Of a stretch of DNA of 64,000 nucleotides, positions 17,727 to 26,528 are shown piece after piece. The DNA is from Claveliimonas bilis (GTDB lineage: Bacteria; Bacillota; Clostridia; Lachnospirales; Lachnospiraceae): NCBI RefSeq assembly GCF_030296775.1, contig NZ_AP027742.1, positions 930,001-994,000 on the forward strand. Direction: 5' to 3'. The number at the start of each line of letters is the position of its first letter. The stretch's first letter is position 1. A program made the translations under genes and the position numbers. The notes beneath the pieces are model-generated. The model was not told the origin of the DNA, made no database searches, and worked only from the letters and a program-made list of their open reading frames with translations.

Positions 17727-18188
17727 ATGAAATGCCCATATTGCAGCCATCCGGATACCAGAGTGATCGATTCCAGACCGGCGGAGGACGGAAATTCCAT
17801 TCGCAGAAGACGTTCCTGCGACGTCTGCGGAAAACGGTTCACTACATATGAAAAAGTCGAAACGATCCCTCTGATCATCATTAAGAAGGATAATAACAGA
17901 GAGCAGTATAACCGCGGGAAAATAGAATCGGGAGTACTTCGTGCCTGCTATAAACGGCCGGTTTCAGCAGAAGAGATACAGAAATGTATCGATCACATTG
18001 AAACAGAAATTTTCAGCCTTGAGGAAAAAGAAATTCCCAGCAGCACGATTGGAGAGATCGTAATGGATGAGCTGAAAAAACTGGATGAAGTGGCCTATGT
18101 CAGATTCGCTTCCGTATATCGTGAATTTAAAGATGTCAACACATTCATGGATGAAATAAAGAAAATTCTGGATCGGGGAAATGCTTAA
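17727..18188 (+). CDS. nrdR: Transcriptional repressor NrdR
   Basis: ATP/dATP-sensing repressor of ribonucleotide reductase genes. The 153-residue protein has an N-terminal zinc ribbon with cysteines at 3, 6, 31 and 34 (CPYC ... CDVC) and the GKRFTTYE junction. The ATP-cone domain fills the rest, from about residue 49. Both domains are complete. It is followed by truA after about 115 bases. No ribonucleotide reductase gene is in the window. Confidence 0.97.
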   Translation: MKCPYCSHPDTRVIDSRPAEDGNSIRRRRSCDVCGKRFTTYEKVETIPLIIIKKDNNREQYNRGKIESGVLRACYKRPVSAEEIQKCIDHIETEIFSLEEKEIPSSTIGEIVMDELKKLDEVAYVRFASVYREFKDVNTFMDEIKKILDRGNA

Positions 18189-18302
18189 GAAATGAATTGC
18201 GTATCCCCGGGGAAAGTGATAAGATAAAAGAAGAAGCATGAAATGGCTTCTTCTTTTGTTATAAAAATTTCAATGGAAATTCAGATAGATTGGGTGAGTG
18301 AT

Positions 18303-19037
18303 ATGAGAAACTATAAGCTGACGATTGCCTATGACGGCAGCCGTTACCAGGGATGGCAGCGGCAGGCGACCACAGACAATACGATCCAGTATATCATAGA
18401 GTGGAGCCTTGGAAAAATTGTGGGATACCGGGTTCAGGTGGACGGATCCGGGAGGACAGACAGCGGCGTACACGCCAGAGGACAGGTGGCCAGTGTAAAG
18501 TTGTCAGGACTCTACGATCCGGAAGAATTGAAGGAATCTCTGAATCGCTATCTGCCGGAAGATATCCGTATCTTGAAAGTAGAGCTGGTGAAAAACAATT
18601 TCCACGCCCGAAAAAGCGCAAAGGGAAAAAAGTATGAATACTATATTGACTGCAGGGAGAAGCCGGATGTATTTTCCCGCAGATATTGTTATCATTATCC
18701 CGAAAAACTGGATATAGAGGCAATGAGAGATGCGACAAAATATCTGATCGGTGTCAAGAATTTTGTCAGTTTTACAGATAATAAAGATACAAATGATACC
18801 GTACGTAAAATTTATAATATCAAGATCGTACGTTCCGGAGAAAAGGTGCGGATTACCTACTATGGTTCGGGATTTTTGTATCATATGGTGCGGATCCTGA
18901 CAGGAACGCTGCTGGAAGTGGGGACAGGCAGGAGAGATGCATCCAAGCTTCCGGTAGTGATCGCAGCGGAGGACAGAAGTCTTGCCGGATTCCTTGCTCC
19001 GGCCAGGGGATTGTTTTTAAGAAAAGTATATTATTAA
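18303..19037 (+). CDS. truA: tRNA pseudouridine synthase A
   Basis: Makes pseudouridine at positions 38-40 of the tRNA anticodon stem-loop. The catalytic aspartate is in the [11 protein letters not shown] motif near residue 45-55, and the second-half motifs FVSFTDN and [10 protein letters not shown] are present. The start at 18303 gives a normal 244-residue enzyme; a longer reading from 18243 would add an unrelated N-terminus. GGGTGAGTG just upstream is a weak ribosome site. Confidence 0.94.
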   Translation: MRNYKLTIAYDGSRYQGWQRQATTDNTIQYIIEWSLGKIVGYRVQVDGSGRTDSGVHARGQVASVKLSGLYDPEELKESLNRYLPEDIRILKVELVKNNFHARKSAKGKKYEYYIDCREKPDVFSRRYCYHYPEKLDIEAMRDATKYLIGVKNFVSFTDNKDTNDTVRKIYNIKIVRSGEKVRITYYGSGFLYHMVRILTGTLLEVGTGRRDASKLPVVIAAEDRSLAGFLAPARGLFLRKVYY

Positions 19038-19081
19038 CTGCCGCCTGCCACAGGCAGATACGACAGAAGGGAGAACAAAAG

Positions 19082-19834
19082 ATGAAATTTGTTTCATGGA
19101 ATGTAAATGGGATCCGCGCGTGTGTGCAGAAAGGCTTCATGGATTTTTTTAAAGAAGCGGACGCAGATATTTTCTGTATACAGGAGACAAAAATGCAGGA
19201 GGGACAGCTTGTCCTTGAAACACCGGGATATCACCAGTATTGGAACTATGCGGTGAAGAAGGGGTATTCCGGCACAGCGGTATTTACCAGGGAGGAACCC
19301 ATTTCTGTATCCTATGGAATCGGAATAGAAGAGCACGATCAGGAAGGCCGGGTAATCACTCTGGAGTTTCCTGACTACTATTTTATTACGGTATATACTC
19401 CCAATTCACAGAATGAGCTGGCCAGGCTGCCGTATCGGATGCATTGGGAAGAAGATTTCCTGGCTTATCTGAAGAAGCTGGAAGAGAAAAAGCCGGTTGT
19501 TTTCTGTGGAGATCTGAATGTGGCTCATAAGGAGATCGATCTGAAAAATCCTAAGACAAACCGAAAGAATGCAGGTTTTACTGACGAGGAGAGGGAGAAA
19601 TTTACCGCCCTTCTGGATGCAGGATTCATTGATACCTTCCGTTATTTTTATCCGGATCAGGAGGGTATTTATTCCTGGTGGTCCTACCGGTTTAAAGCAA
19701 GAGAGAAGAATGCAGGGTGGCGCATTGACTATTTCTGTGTGTCTGCATGCCTGGAAAACCGTTTGAAAAGTGCGGAAATATTGACGGATATCATGGGCTC
19801 GGATCACTGCCCGGTTGTATTGGAGATGGAGTAG
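19082..19834 (+). CDS. xth: Exodeoxyribonuclease III (AP endonuclease)
   Basis: Cuts DNA at abasic sites and trims 3' ends in base excision repair. The 250-residue protein opens with the family motif [13 protein letters not shown], has the metal-binding glutamate in QETKMQ, the GDLNVAH segment, and the C-terminal SDHCPV motif with the catalytic histidine. AGAAGGGAGAAC precedes the start. Its stop is only two bases before the next gene, so the pair is probably co-transcribed. Confidence 0.95.
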   Translation: MKFVSWNVNGIRACVQKGFMDFFKEADADIFCIQETKMQEGQLVLETPGYHQYWNYAVKKGYSGTAVFTREEPISVSYGIGIEEHDQEGRVITLEFPDYYFITVYTPNSQNELARLPYRMHWEEDFLAYLKKLEEKKPVVFCGDLNVAHKEIDLKNPKTNRKNAGFTDEEREKFTALLDAGFIDTFRYFYPDQEGIYSWWSYRFKAREKNAGWRIDYFCVSACLENRLKSAEILTDIMGSDHCPVVLEME

Positions 19835-19836
19835 AT

Positions 19837-20376
19837 ATGAAAATAGAACGCGAACATACAGCAGCAATTGTAATTGATTACCAGGAAAAACTGGTTCCGG
19901 CAATGTCGGGAAAAGAAGGTCTCATCGAAAATTCATCGATCCTTCTTGCAGGACTTTGCACTTTGGATGTGCCTGTATTTCTGACCCAGCAGTATACCAG
20001 GGGGCTGGGTACGACTGTAAAGGAGATCAGGGAGGCTGCCCGGACAGAGGAATTTGTGGAGAAGATCCGCTTCAGCGCTTATGAAGATGTTCTAAAAGAA
20101 TGTCCGTCCATACAGGAGAAGAAATATATTATCCTGTGCGGAATAGAGGCCCATATTTGTGTGCTGCAGACTTTGATCGATCTGCGCGCGCACGGATATA
20201 TTCCGGTTCTTGTGACAGACTGCATTTCCAGCAGAAAAGATACAGACAAAGAGATGGCGATTCTGCGCGCACAGGAGGAAGGAGCTGTGCTGACAACATA
20301 TGAAGCCCTGCTTTTTGAGCTTCTCGGTGCTGCAGGCACAGAGGAGAGTAAAAAGATCCAGAGGCTGGTAAAATAA
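19837..20376 (+). CDS. Isochorismatase-family cysteine hydrolase
   Basis: Hydrolase of unknown substrate. The 179-residue protein has the catalytic triad of the fold: Asp14 in VIDYQEKL, Lys76 in EKIRFSAY, and Cys108 in CGIEAHICV. The start at 19837 follows GGAGATGGAG from the end of exonuclease III and gives the normal family length. The YcaC/nicotinamidase-like group covers many reactions, so no specific product is named. It converges with the minus-strand SDR gene. Confidence 0.88.
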   Translation: MKIEREHTAAIVIDYQEKLVPAMSGKEGLIENSSILLAGLCTLDVPVFLTQQYTRGLGTTVKEIREAARTEEFVEKIRFSAYEDVLKECPSIQEKKYIILCGIEAHICVLQTLIDLRAHGYIPVLVTDCISSRKDTDKEMAILRAQEEGAVLTTYEALLFELLGAAGTEESKKIQRLVK

Positions 20377-20388
20377 AGAGAAGAAAAG

Positions 20389-20416
20389 GGAGGGTATATC
20401 ATCAGATATACCCTCC
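20389..20416 (-). terminator. Terminator hairpin overlapping the SDR stop codon
   Basis: GGAGGGTATATC / GATATACCCTCC form a perfect 12-bp stem with loop ATCA. The SDR stop codon lies in the loop, and its last codons form one arm. The minus-strand side continues with a pyrimidine-rich CCCTTTTCTTCTC tail. It probably also slows the convergent plus-strand transcript. Confidence 0.75.
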
Positions 20417-21154
20417 GTCTATTCCTATGATCTGTCCGGTGAGATAATCGGGAGCTTGGGAAAGATCCCAGACAAGCCGGGCGACTTCTTCAGGGCGGCC
20501 GAATCTGCCGGAAGGGATATCTTCTTCCAGCGCCTGCCGTTCCCTGGCGTCCAACTGGCTGTTCATGGCAGTATCAATGACGCCGCATGCGACAGCGTTT
20601 ACCTGAATGTTGCTGGGGGCCAGCTCTTTTGCCAGCGCCCGTGTCAGACCGTGCACTCCTGATTTGGAAGCGGAATAGGCAGCTTCGCAGGAAGCGCCGC
20701 TGGTTCCCCACATGGAAGAAATATTGATGATCCGACCCTGTTTTCTTGTTATCATAGGGGGAACGGCACTGCGGCAGCAATAAAATACAGAAGAAAGATT
20801 TGTGTTGATAATATCCTGCCACTGCTGATCAGTCATATCCGTGAGAAGCCCGATGTGGGCGATGCCGGCGTTGTTGATGAGAACATCCAGGCAGGGACAT
20901 ATCTGATAAATTGCATCAAAAATCTGCCGCACATCTTCGGGGTTCCCCACATCACCGGGGAGAATCGTGCAGCTTCCGGGAGTTTCGCTTTGGATCTTCT
21001 TTTCTACTTCCTGAAGCTCCAGGAAAGAGCGGCGGCAGTTGAGAAAAATATGCCATCCCATACGGGCAAAAAGAAGGGCGCATGCTCTTCCGATGCCGCG
21101 GGAAGCCCCGGTAATCAACACAAAATGTTCGGCAGAAGAAGTGTATGTTTTCAT
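20402..21154 (-). CDS. SDR family oxidoreductase (FabG-like)
   Basis: Predicted NAD(P)H-dependent reductase or dehydrogenase of the classical short-chain family. From the start at 21154, which has AAAAAGGAGC upstream, the protein is 250 residues. The cofactor loop is GASRGIG near residues 15-21, the NNAGI motif is near 88-92, and the active site has YSASK with its upstream serine (INISS). The C-terminal GQIIGIDGGYI is like FabG. No fatty-acid genes are adjacent, so substrate is unknown. Confidence 0.9.
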   Translation of the reverse strand: MKTYTSSAEHFVLITGASRGIGRACALLFARMGWHIFLNCRRSFLELQEVEKKIQSETPGSCTILPGDVGNPEDVRQIFDAIYQICPCLDVLINNAGIAHIGLLTDMTDQQWQDIINTNLSSVFYCCRSAVPPMITRKQGRIINISSMWGTSGASCEAAYSASKSGVHGLTRALAKELAPSNIQVNAVACGVIDTAMNSQLDARERQALEEDIPSGRFGRPEEVARLVWDLSQAPDYLTGQIIGIDGGYI

Positions 21155-21268
21155 ATGACAGCTCCTTTTTGAAAAAATCAGAAGGGCAGCAGAAGGATCT
21201 GCTGTCCAATATATAACATAGTAACACATTTTGACGGGAAATTCATCTGATTGCAGGTCATTTATGCG

Positions 21269-21297
21269 TTGCTATTTATCAGTACAGGTGCTATGAT
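21269..21297 (+). promoter_or_regulatory. Promoter of the HD hydrolase gene
   Basis: TTGCTA (21269-21274) and TATGAT (21292-21297) are spaced by exactly 17 bases, 39 bases before the start codon. Confidence 0.6.
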
Positions 21298-21336
21298 GTA
21301 GGCATGTAAAGTGGATTCAGAGGATGAAAAAGAGGT

Positions 21337-21879
21337 ATGAATATGATAGAGCGGGCAATTCAATTTGCGACAAAGGCGCATGAGGGACAGCTAAGGAAAG
21401 GCACAAGACGTCCTTATATCGTCCATCCGATTGAAGTGGGAGAAATCGTGGCAGGAATGACGAAGGATGAAGAAATTATCAGCGCTGCAGTGCTGCATGA
21501 TACCATAGAGGATTGTGAGGGGGTCACGGCAGATGTCCTGGCGCTGGAATTTTCCCCCAGAGTAGCCGGTATGGTGCTGGGGGAGAGCGAAGATAAATCA
21601 AAGACATGGATGGAAAGGAAAAGCGCAACCATCCATTCAATCGGACAGGCCCCAAGAGAGGTGCAGATGATCGCTCTGGCAGATAAACTGTCAAATATGA
21701 GAGACATTGACAGGGATTACCCTAAAGTCGGGGAAGACCTTTGGAACCGTTTTCGCATGAAAGATAAAAAGATGATCGGCTGGTATTACAAAGGAATAAG
21801 AGATGCGCTCCAGTCTGTGTTTGCGGAGGAAGCTGCATTTCAGGAATACTGTGCGTTGATTGAAAAGAATTTTGAATGA
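21337..21879 (+). CDS. HD-domain protein related to (p)ppGpp hydrolases
   Basis: Small stand-alone hydrolase resembling the N-terminal domain of Rel/SpoT and Mesh1. The 180-residue protein has the metal-binding pattern H...VHP...HD (AVLHDTIED near residue 53-60) and the later ALADKLSNMRD segment, with RKGTRRPYIVHP in between. Mesh1-like enzymes cleave ppGpp or NADPH, and either is possible here. A separate small alarmone synthetase is encoded at 47270, so synthesis and hydrolysis could be split between small proteins. Confidence 0.85.
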   Translation: MNMIERAIQFATKAHEGQLRKGTRRPYIVHPIEVGEIVAGMTKDEEIISAAVLHDTIEDCEGVTADVLALEFSPRVAGMVLGESEDKSKTWMERKSATIHSIGQAPREVQMIALADKLSNMRDIDRDYPKVGEDLWNRFRMKDKKMIGWYYKGIRDALQSVFAEEAAFQEYCALIEKNFE

Positions 21880-21962
21880 TTTTAAGGGAACATGGCAGTG
21901 TGCAAAGAAGTGATGCGGTTTAGGCTGCGTCTTTCTTTGCGTATTGATGTGAAAGGCAAGAT

Positions 21963-22685
21963 ATGCCGGGAAGGGAGAGTATTTTTTTGAAACAGAACAT
22001 AGTTACGAGAGACAGAATCCTGATTTTGATTTCGGGATTTTTTTATTTTGCAAGTCCTATGCTTGTGACGCCTCTTATTACAGGATTTTCGGAAAATTTG
22101 GGCGCAAGTGCGGCCTTGATGGGAGTGATCGGAGGACTCATGAATATTTGTTCCCTTTTTTGCCGCCCTTTTGTTGGAAATCTTACTGATAAAATCAGTA
22201 AATATAAGCTGTCTTTTATTGGTGCAGTATTAATGACAGCGGCCAGTGTGGGATACGCAGCCGCACAGTCGCCTCTTTTTATTGTGGCAGCCAGAATTGT
22301 AAATGGAATAGGTTTTTCCCTTTGCTCTGTCTGTATTTCCACCTGGATGTACACGCTGCTCCCGAAAGAAAAGATTGGTTCCGGAATGGGAATTTACGGC
22401 GCTATGAACGCACTGGCGATGGCGGCGGCTTTTATGGCGGGCGGTTATGGGATGATGTGTTCAGCCTGTCAGTCAAAGGCCATTCTTCTTGCCGGAGAAG
22501 GAAAAAGAGGGCTGGCAAACAGTACGTATTATATTGGACTGGATCTGGGAATGTCTCTTGGGCCTATGCTTGGAGGAGTGCTGTATGGAAAAGTGAGCAT
22601 TCAGATGTTTTATCCGGTGCTTGCCCTGACGGTACCTCTGGGACTTGCTGTTTACCGGATCAATCGCCGAAGTCTTTCTCCATAA
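21963..22685 (+). CDS. MFS transporter with internal deletion
   Basis: A 240-residue remnant of a major facilitator protein, normally about 390-400 residues. Residues 1-140 hold five normal N-terminal membrane segments, with the GxLxDRxGR-like loop (VGNLTDKISKYK) after the second. The fifth segment (MGIYGAMNALAMA) runs straight into MAGGYGMMCSACQSKAIL and a C-terminal segment LANSTYYIGLDLGMSLGPM, which in full-length relatives belong to about segment 10. The join near residues 150-157 keeps the reading frame, so roughly 150 residues are missing. A working transporter is unlikely, although a membrane protein may be made. The 3' end overlaps the convergent GNAT gene by 26 bases. Confidence 0.75.
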   Translation: MPGRESIFLKQNIVTRDRILILISGFFYFASPMLVTPLITGFSENLGASAALMGVIGGLMNICSLFCRPFVGNLTDKISKYKLSFIGAVLMTAASVGYAAAQSPLFIVAARIVNGIGFSLCSVCISTWMYTLLPKEKIGSGMGIYGAMNALAMAAAFMAGGYGMMCSACQSKAILLAGEGKRGLANSTYYIGLDLGMSLGPMLGGVLYGKVSIQMFYPVLALTVPLGLAVYRINRRSLSP

Positions 22686-23118
22686 GATAATTTGTAAGTG
22701 AAACACCCATGCGCATCACCGTCTGCTCCTTTACCACGCGGTAACCACGTTTTTCAAAAAAAGGACGGGCGGTGATGGAAGCGTGGGTCGTAATAAGGGG
22801 TACCTGGACGGCAGATTCCAGAGCATCACAGATAGTGGAGGCAATGCCACGGCGCTGGAAATCTTTGTGGATATACAGTCTGTCCAGGTACCCCTTTTTA
22901 TCTATGTCTCCGAATCCGATAATGGTACCGCCTTCAGCAGCCACAAATGTTTTATGCTCCAAAAGAGAAGTATTCCAGGCTTCGAAAGAAGCAGTGCCGC
23001 CTGTCCAGGCATCCAGCTGCTGCGGAGTATAGTCTTTGGCATTTACAGAGTGAACGGTATGATAAAACAATTCTAAAATTTCTTTTAAATCAGAAGGCTG
23101 ATATTCTCTTAAAATCAT
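22660..23118 (-). CDS. GNAT family N-acetyltransferase
   Basis: Predicted acetyl-CoA-dependent acetyltransferase of 152 residues. The acetyl-CoA loop reads DFQRRGIAS (Q/R-x-x-G-x-A/G pattern) near residues 86-94, after a beta strand GYLDRLYIH. The C-terminal FFEKRGYRVVKEQTV is typical of the YafP-like subgroup. AAGGAG lies eight bases before the start. The substrate is unknown. It has its own minus-strand promoter. Confidence 0.9.
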   Translation of the reverse strand: MILREYQPSDLKEILELFYHTVHSVNAKDYTPQQLDAWTGGTASFEAWNTSLLEHKTFVAAEGGTIIGFGDIDKKGYLDRLYIHKDFQRRGIASTICDALESAVQVPLITTHASITARPFFEKRGYRVVKEQTVMRMGVSLTNYLMEKDFGD

Positions 23119-23170
23119 GGATCAAATCTCCTTATCAATAAAAACGGTACCGGTGTACACTGACGCTGCT

Positions 23171-23199
23171 ATTATATAGGCTTTGTTTTCTTTCTGCAA
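23171..23199 (-). promoter_or_regulatory. Promoter of the GNAT gene
   Basis: On the minus strand TTGCAG and TATAAT are spaced by 17 bases, 53 bases ahead of the start. Confidence 0.65.
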
Positions 23200-23301
23200 G
23201 GGAGGAAAGAAAAATGTGCCGGGATTCTGGAAAAATGAAAATTATGTGATAGAATGTCGTTAGGCAGGATGGCAAATTTTCAGAGGAAGGGAGGATGAAA
23301 T

Positions 23302-24318
23302 ATGCAGGATCAATATGGCAGAGAGATCAATTATTTGAGGATATCTATTACGGACAGATGCAATCTGCGCTGCCGGTACTGTATGCCGGAAGGAATTAAG
23401 ACGGTTTCCATGGCTGAAATCCTCACTTATGAAGAAATTATAATGGTTGTTCAGTGTGCGGCCAGGCTGGGAATCCGGCACATTAAAGTGACAGGCGGCG
23501 AACCCCTCGTAAGAAAAGGCTGTGCCGGACTTATCAGACGTCTTAAGGAAGTTCCCGGTATTGAGACTGTGACGCTGACAACAAACGGGATCCTTCTTGC
23601 CGAACATCTGGAGGCTTTGAAAGAAGCCGGAGTGGACGGAATCAATATCAGCATGGACACAAGGGACAGAGAGCTTTTTCGCATGATCACCGGCGGCGGA
23701 GAGATAAAAACGGTGCTTCAGGCGGTGGAGAAAGCGCTGCATATCGGGGTGAAAGTTAAGATAAATGCAGTTTCTTTGGATTGGGAGAAAATGGCGGAAG
23801 AAGGCGGATTTCCAAAACCGGATCAGAGCGCCGGATGGATCGGGATGACAAAGCTTGCAAAAGAGATGCCGGTGGATGTACGTTTCATAGAAATGATGCC
23901 CATCGGCCTTGGAAAGAGTATCCAGTCCATGAGTCATAAGGAGCTGCTGGAGCAGATGAAGAAACGGTATCCCGATATGGAGGAAAGCCCCGGGGTTCAC
24001 GGATGCGGCCCGGCCAGATATTATCATATTCCCGGATTTCTTGGAGATATCGGATTTATCAGTGCCATTCACGGGAAGTTTTGCCAGGATTGCAACAGGG
24101 TGAGGCTGACGGCACAGGGATATTTGAAAACCTGTCTTTGCTATGAAGACGGAATAGATCTGAAACATATTCTGCGCTCTTTGGATGAGGCGGCGTGCAG
24201 GGAAGAAAACATAGAAGAAGCAATCAGAAATGCGGTGTGGGAAAAGGCGTGTGCTCATTGCTTTGAGAAACCGTCAGATATGACAGAAGAAAATCCCATG
24301 TCATCAATAGGAGGATAA
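23302..24318 (+). CDS. moaA: GTP 3',8-cyclase MoaA
   Basis: First step of molybdenum cofactor synthesis: a radical SAM enzyme rearranging GTP. The 338-residue protein has CX3CX2C at C20, C24 and C27, the second cluster cysteines in FCQDCNRVRLT and KTCLC, and ends in IGG, the conserved di-glycine tail. GGGAGGATG precedes the start. It is followed by a MOSC-domain gene seven bases on. No other moa or moe genes are in the window, so this may be a pathway fragment placed apart from the rest. Confidence 0.94.
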   Translation: MQDQYGREINYLRISITDRCNLRCRYCMPEGIKTVSMAEILTYEEIIMVVQCAARLGIRHIKVTGGEPLVRKGCAGLIRRLKEVPGIETVTLTTNGILLAEHLEALKEAGVDGINISMDTRDRELFRMITGGGEIKTVLQAVEKALHIGVKVKINAVSLDWEKMAEEGGFPKPDQSAGWIGMTKLAKEMPVDVRFIEMMPIGLGKSIQSMSHKELLEQMKKRYPDMEESPGVHGCGPARYYHIPGFLGDIGFISAIHGKFCQDCNRVRLTAQGYLKTCLCYEDGIDLKHILRSLDEAACREENIEEAIRNAVWEKACAHCFEKPSDMTEENPMSSIGG

Positions 24319-24324
24319 CAGACA

Positions 24325-24783
24325 ATGGAACAATTGAAGGGAACAGTAAAGGCAATCTGTATCAGTACGGTACGCGGCGTGGAAAAAAAGGCAGTCTCAT
24401 CTGCCCGCTTTATAAAAGATTTTGGAATAGAAGGGGATGCCCATGCAGGAAAGTGGCACCGCCAGGTGAGCCTTTTGTCCTATGACCGGGTAAAAGAGTT
24501 TAATCAAAGAGGAGCGGGAGTAGAGGACGGAGCTTTTGGAGAAAATCTTGTAGTAGAAGGGCTGGATTTTGCGGCGCTTCCGGTAGGAACTATGCTCTAC
24601 TGTGGCCCGGTGGAATTGAAGATCACTCAGATTGGAAAGGAATGCCATTCCCATTGCGCTATTTATCAGAGAATGGGTGAATGTATCATGCCTACCCAGG
24701 GAGTGTTTGCAGAAGTGATAAAAGGCGGAGAGCTTCGCCCGGGAGAAGAAATGCAGGCAAAGCTTCCGCAGCAGATCAGTTAA
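24325..24783 (+). CDS. MOSC domain-containing protein
   Basis: Predicted sulfur carrier or molybdenum-cofactor binding protein. The 152-residue protein is essentially one MOSC domain. The GIEGDAHAGKWHRQVSLL segment is at about 33-50, and the key cysteine is in IGKECHSHC near residue 96-104. Its position seven bases after moaA supports a role in molybdenum cofactor metabolism; this pairing is frequent in clostridia. It converges with the S51-like gene. Confidence 0.92.
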   Translation: MEQLKGTVKAICISTVRGVEKKAVSSARFIKDFGIEGDAHAGKWHRQVSLLSYDRVKEFNQRGAGVEDGAFGENLVVEGLDFAALPVGTMLYCGPVELKITQIGKECHSHCAIYQRMGECIMPTQGVFAEVIKGGELRPGEEMQAKLPQQIS

Positions 24784-24808
24784 GTTCATTAAGAATACCA
24801 GGCAGAAA

Positions 24809-25417
24809 TCAGAAGAGTGTTTCACGCTCACCTTCTATCAGCAAAGCCTGATGGTCAGTGAGAAGTTTTAAGTTTAAAGAGTGAGAGAACTCTTCTTCGA
24901 TGTTCTGTGCTTCCTTTCCAAGAAAGGAACCTTTGTAGTGGGGAACCACATAGAAAGGAACAAGGCCAAGGCCGGAATGATCCGTTAACCGGGGAGCTGC
25001 TTCAGGTGCATCCATGGCGGCGGAATAGCCGATATCCGGCGAGGTGATAATAGCGCCGGCGGACTCTCCGATATACAGCTTTCCCTTTTCCACTTCACGG
25101 ATCAGGAGTTTGTCTGTTCCGGTCCTTTTCATTTCCTGCAAAAGGAAGAAGGTATTTCCGCCGGAGACAAACAGAAAGTCACTTTCAGACAGAGTGCGGT
25201 CGATCACTTCATAGGGAGCAGAAGAAATTTCCAGCTTGACAGGGATCAGCCCCATATTGGACAAAGTAAGCATTTCAGCCTGGATCATATCGCCGCTGTT
25301 TTCGACAAGAGCGGCGGTGGGGATATAGGCAATGGTCTTTCCCTTTAGCTTTGGCTCTGCCTTTTTTAGAATATGAGTGACGTTTTGAAACAGGGATACA
25401 AGAAGTAATTTTTTCAT
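24809..25417 (-). CDS. Peptidase S51 (dipeptidase E)-like protein
   Basis: Predicted serine peptidase or amidotransferase-fold hydrolase of 202 residues. The nucleophile elbow is GESAGA with Ser119, and the SGGNTFFLL strand-loop motif (85-93) precedes it. A histidine near the C-terminus (VVPHYKGSF) completes the family pattern. GGAGAC lies a few bases before the start. The substrate is unknown; relatives cleave Asp-X dipeptides or cyanophycin. Confidence 0.88.
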   Translation of the reverse strand: MKKLLLVSLFQNVTHILKKAEPKLKGKTIAYIPTAALVENSGDMIQAEMLTLSNMGLIPVKLEISSAPYEVIDRTLSESDFLFVSGGNTFFLLQEMKRTGTDKLLIREVEKGKLYIGESAGAIITSPDIGYSAAMDAPEAAPRLTDHSGLGLVPFYVVPHYKGSFLGKEAQNIEEEFSHSLNLKLLTDHQALLIEGERETLF

Positions 25418-25446
25418 ACAGTCTCCTCTCTTTCTTTACTAAACCT

Positions 25447-25475
25447 ATCATAGCGCAGGAAAAAAGGATATGCAA
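25447..25475 (-). promoter_or_regulatory. Promoter of the S51-like gene
   Basis: TTGCAT and TATGAT on the minus strand are spaced by 17 bases, 30 bases before the start codon. Confidence 0.7.
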
Positions 25476-25483
25476 ACTTTTGT

Positions 25484-25512
25484 TGGTCGGGGGAAAAGGG
25501 ATGTGATATAAT
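25484..25512 (+). promoter_or_regulatory. Promoter of the DUF1848 gene
   Basis: TTGGTC (25484-25489) and TATAAT (25507-25512) are spaced by 17 bases; TGA directly before TATAAT makes an extended -10. It is back to back with the S51 promoter. Confidence 0.6.
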
Positions 25513-25575
25513 TTATATAAATTATGTACTTTTTAGTGGTTTGTTTACTTTTATCGGCAGAAAGTGAGAGGACAT

Positions 25576-26502
25576 ATGATTATCAGTGCAAGCAGAAGGA
25601 CAGATATTCCGGCGCTGTATCCGCAGTGGTTTATGAACCGTTTGCTGGCGGAAGAAATTCTGGTGCCAAGTCCTTATAACAGAAAAAAAGTAAGCCGTAT
25701 TCGTCTGTCTCCGCAGACAGTGGACTGCTTTGTGTTCTGGACCAAAAATCCGGAACCTATGCTGCCGTATCTGCGGATGATCGATCAGCTGGGATATTCC
25801 TATTACTTTGAAATGACAGTGACGGATTATGAAAAGGAGATTGAACCGGGACTGCCGACGACAGAGGACTCCATTGCCACCTTTATTCTGTTAAGTGAAA
25901 GGCTGGGGAAAAAGCGCGTGGATTTCCGCTTTGATCCTATTCTCCTGACAGAGAAATATTCGCTATCCTATCATATTGAAAAGTTTGATATGCTCTGTGA
26001 ATGGCTTCACAAATATACTACGCGCTGTATTTTCAGTTTTGTGGATTCATATAAGGGATGTCCTTTTCAGGAAATGGAGGAGGAAGAGAAAATAGAAGTG
26101 GCGCAGGGACTTGCAAAAATAGCGGCGAAATACAATCTGCCATTATATACCTGTGCTGAAAAGATGAATCTGGAATCATTAGGAATCAGGCATGCCGCCT
26201 GCATTGACCGGAAGAAAGCGGAGGAAGTTGCAGGATATAAGCTGGACTTAAAGAAGGACAAGGGTCAGCGGCCGGAGTGCGGATGTTGTGAAAGTATTGA
26301 TATAGGCATGTATGATACCTGCGTCCATGGATGCAGATACTGTTATGCGACGGCCAGTCTTTTCAGTGCGAAAAATAAAAAGAAGGAACATGATCCGGAA
26401 TCTCCCATTTTAATAGGGAATCTCCGGGGAGATGAAACGATCACAGACCGGGAAATGAGATCCAGCCGCGACAATCAGCTGTCATTGTTTGATTTTATGT
26501 AG
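25576..26502 (+). CDS. DUF1848 family protein
   Basis: Function not established. The 308-residue protein starts with MIISASRRTDIPA, the conserved opening of the family. It carries FVFWTKNPEPM near residue 55-65 and a C-terminal cysteine cluster (CGCCES, then DTCVHGCRYCYAT), whose CxxxCxYC pattern resembles an Fe-S cluster site. A radical-SAM-like reaction is an inference. The ATG at 25576 follows GAGAGGAC. It is 26 bases ahead of the macrodomain gene, so the two are probably one operon. Confidence 0.85.
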   Translation: MIISASRRTDIPALYPQWFMNRLLAEEILVPSPYNRKKVSRIRLSPQTVDCFVFWTKNPEPMLPYLRMIDQLGYSYYFEMTVTDYEKEIEPGLPTTEDSIATFILLSERLGKKRVDFRFDPILLTEKYSLSYHIEKFDMLCEWLHKYTTRCIFSFVDSYKGCPFQEMEEEEKIEVAQGLAKIAAKYNLPLYTCAEKMNLESLGIRHAACIDRKKAEEVAGYKLDLKKDKGQRPECGCCESIDIGMYDTCVHGCRYCYATASLFSAKNKKKEHDPESPILIGNLRGDETITDREMRSSRDNQLSLFDFM

Positions 26503-26528
26503 TAGGAAAAGAAAGGACAGGAAGAAGA

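Noticed and set aside
23119-23301. Molybdenum cofactor riboswitch before moaA
   Set aside because: No multi-stem structure with the expected conserved loops was found in this 183-base gap.
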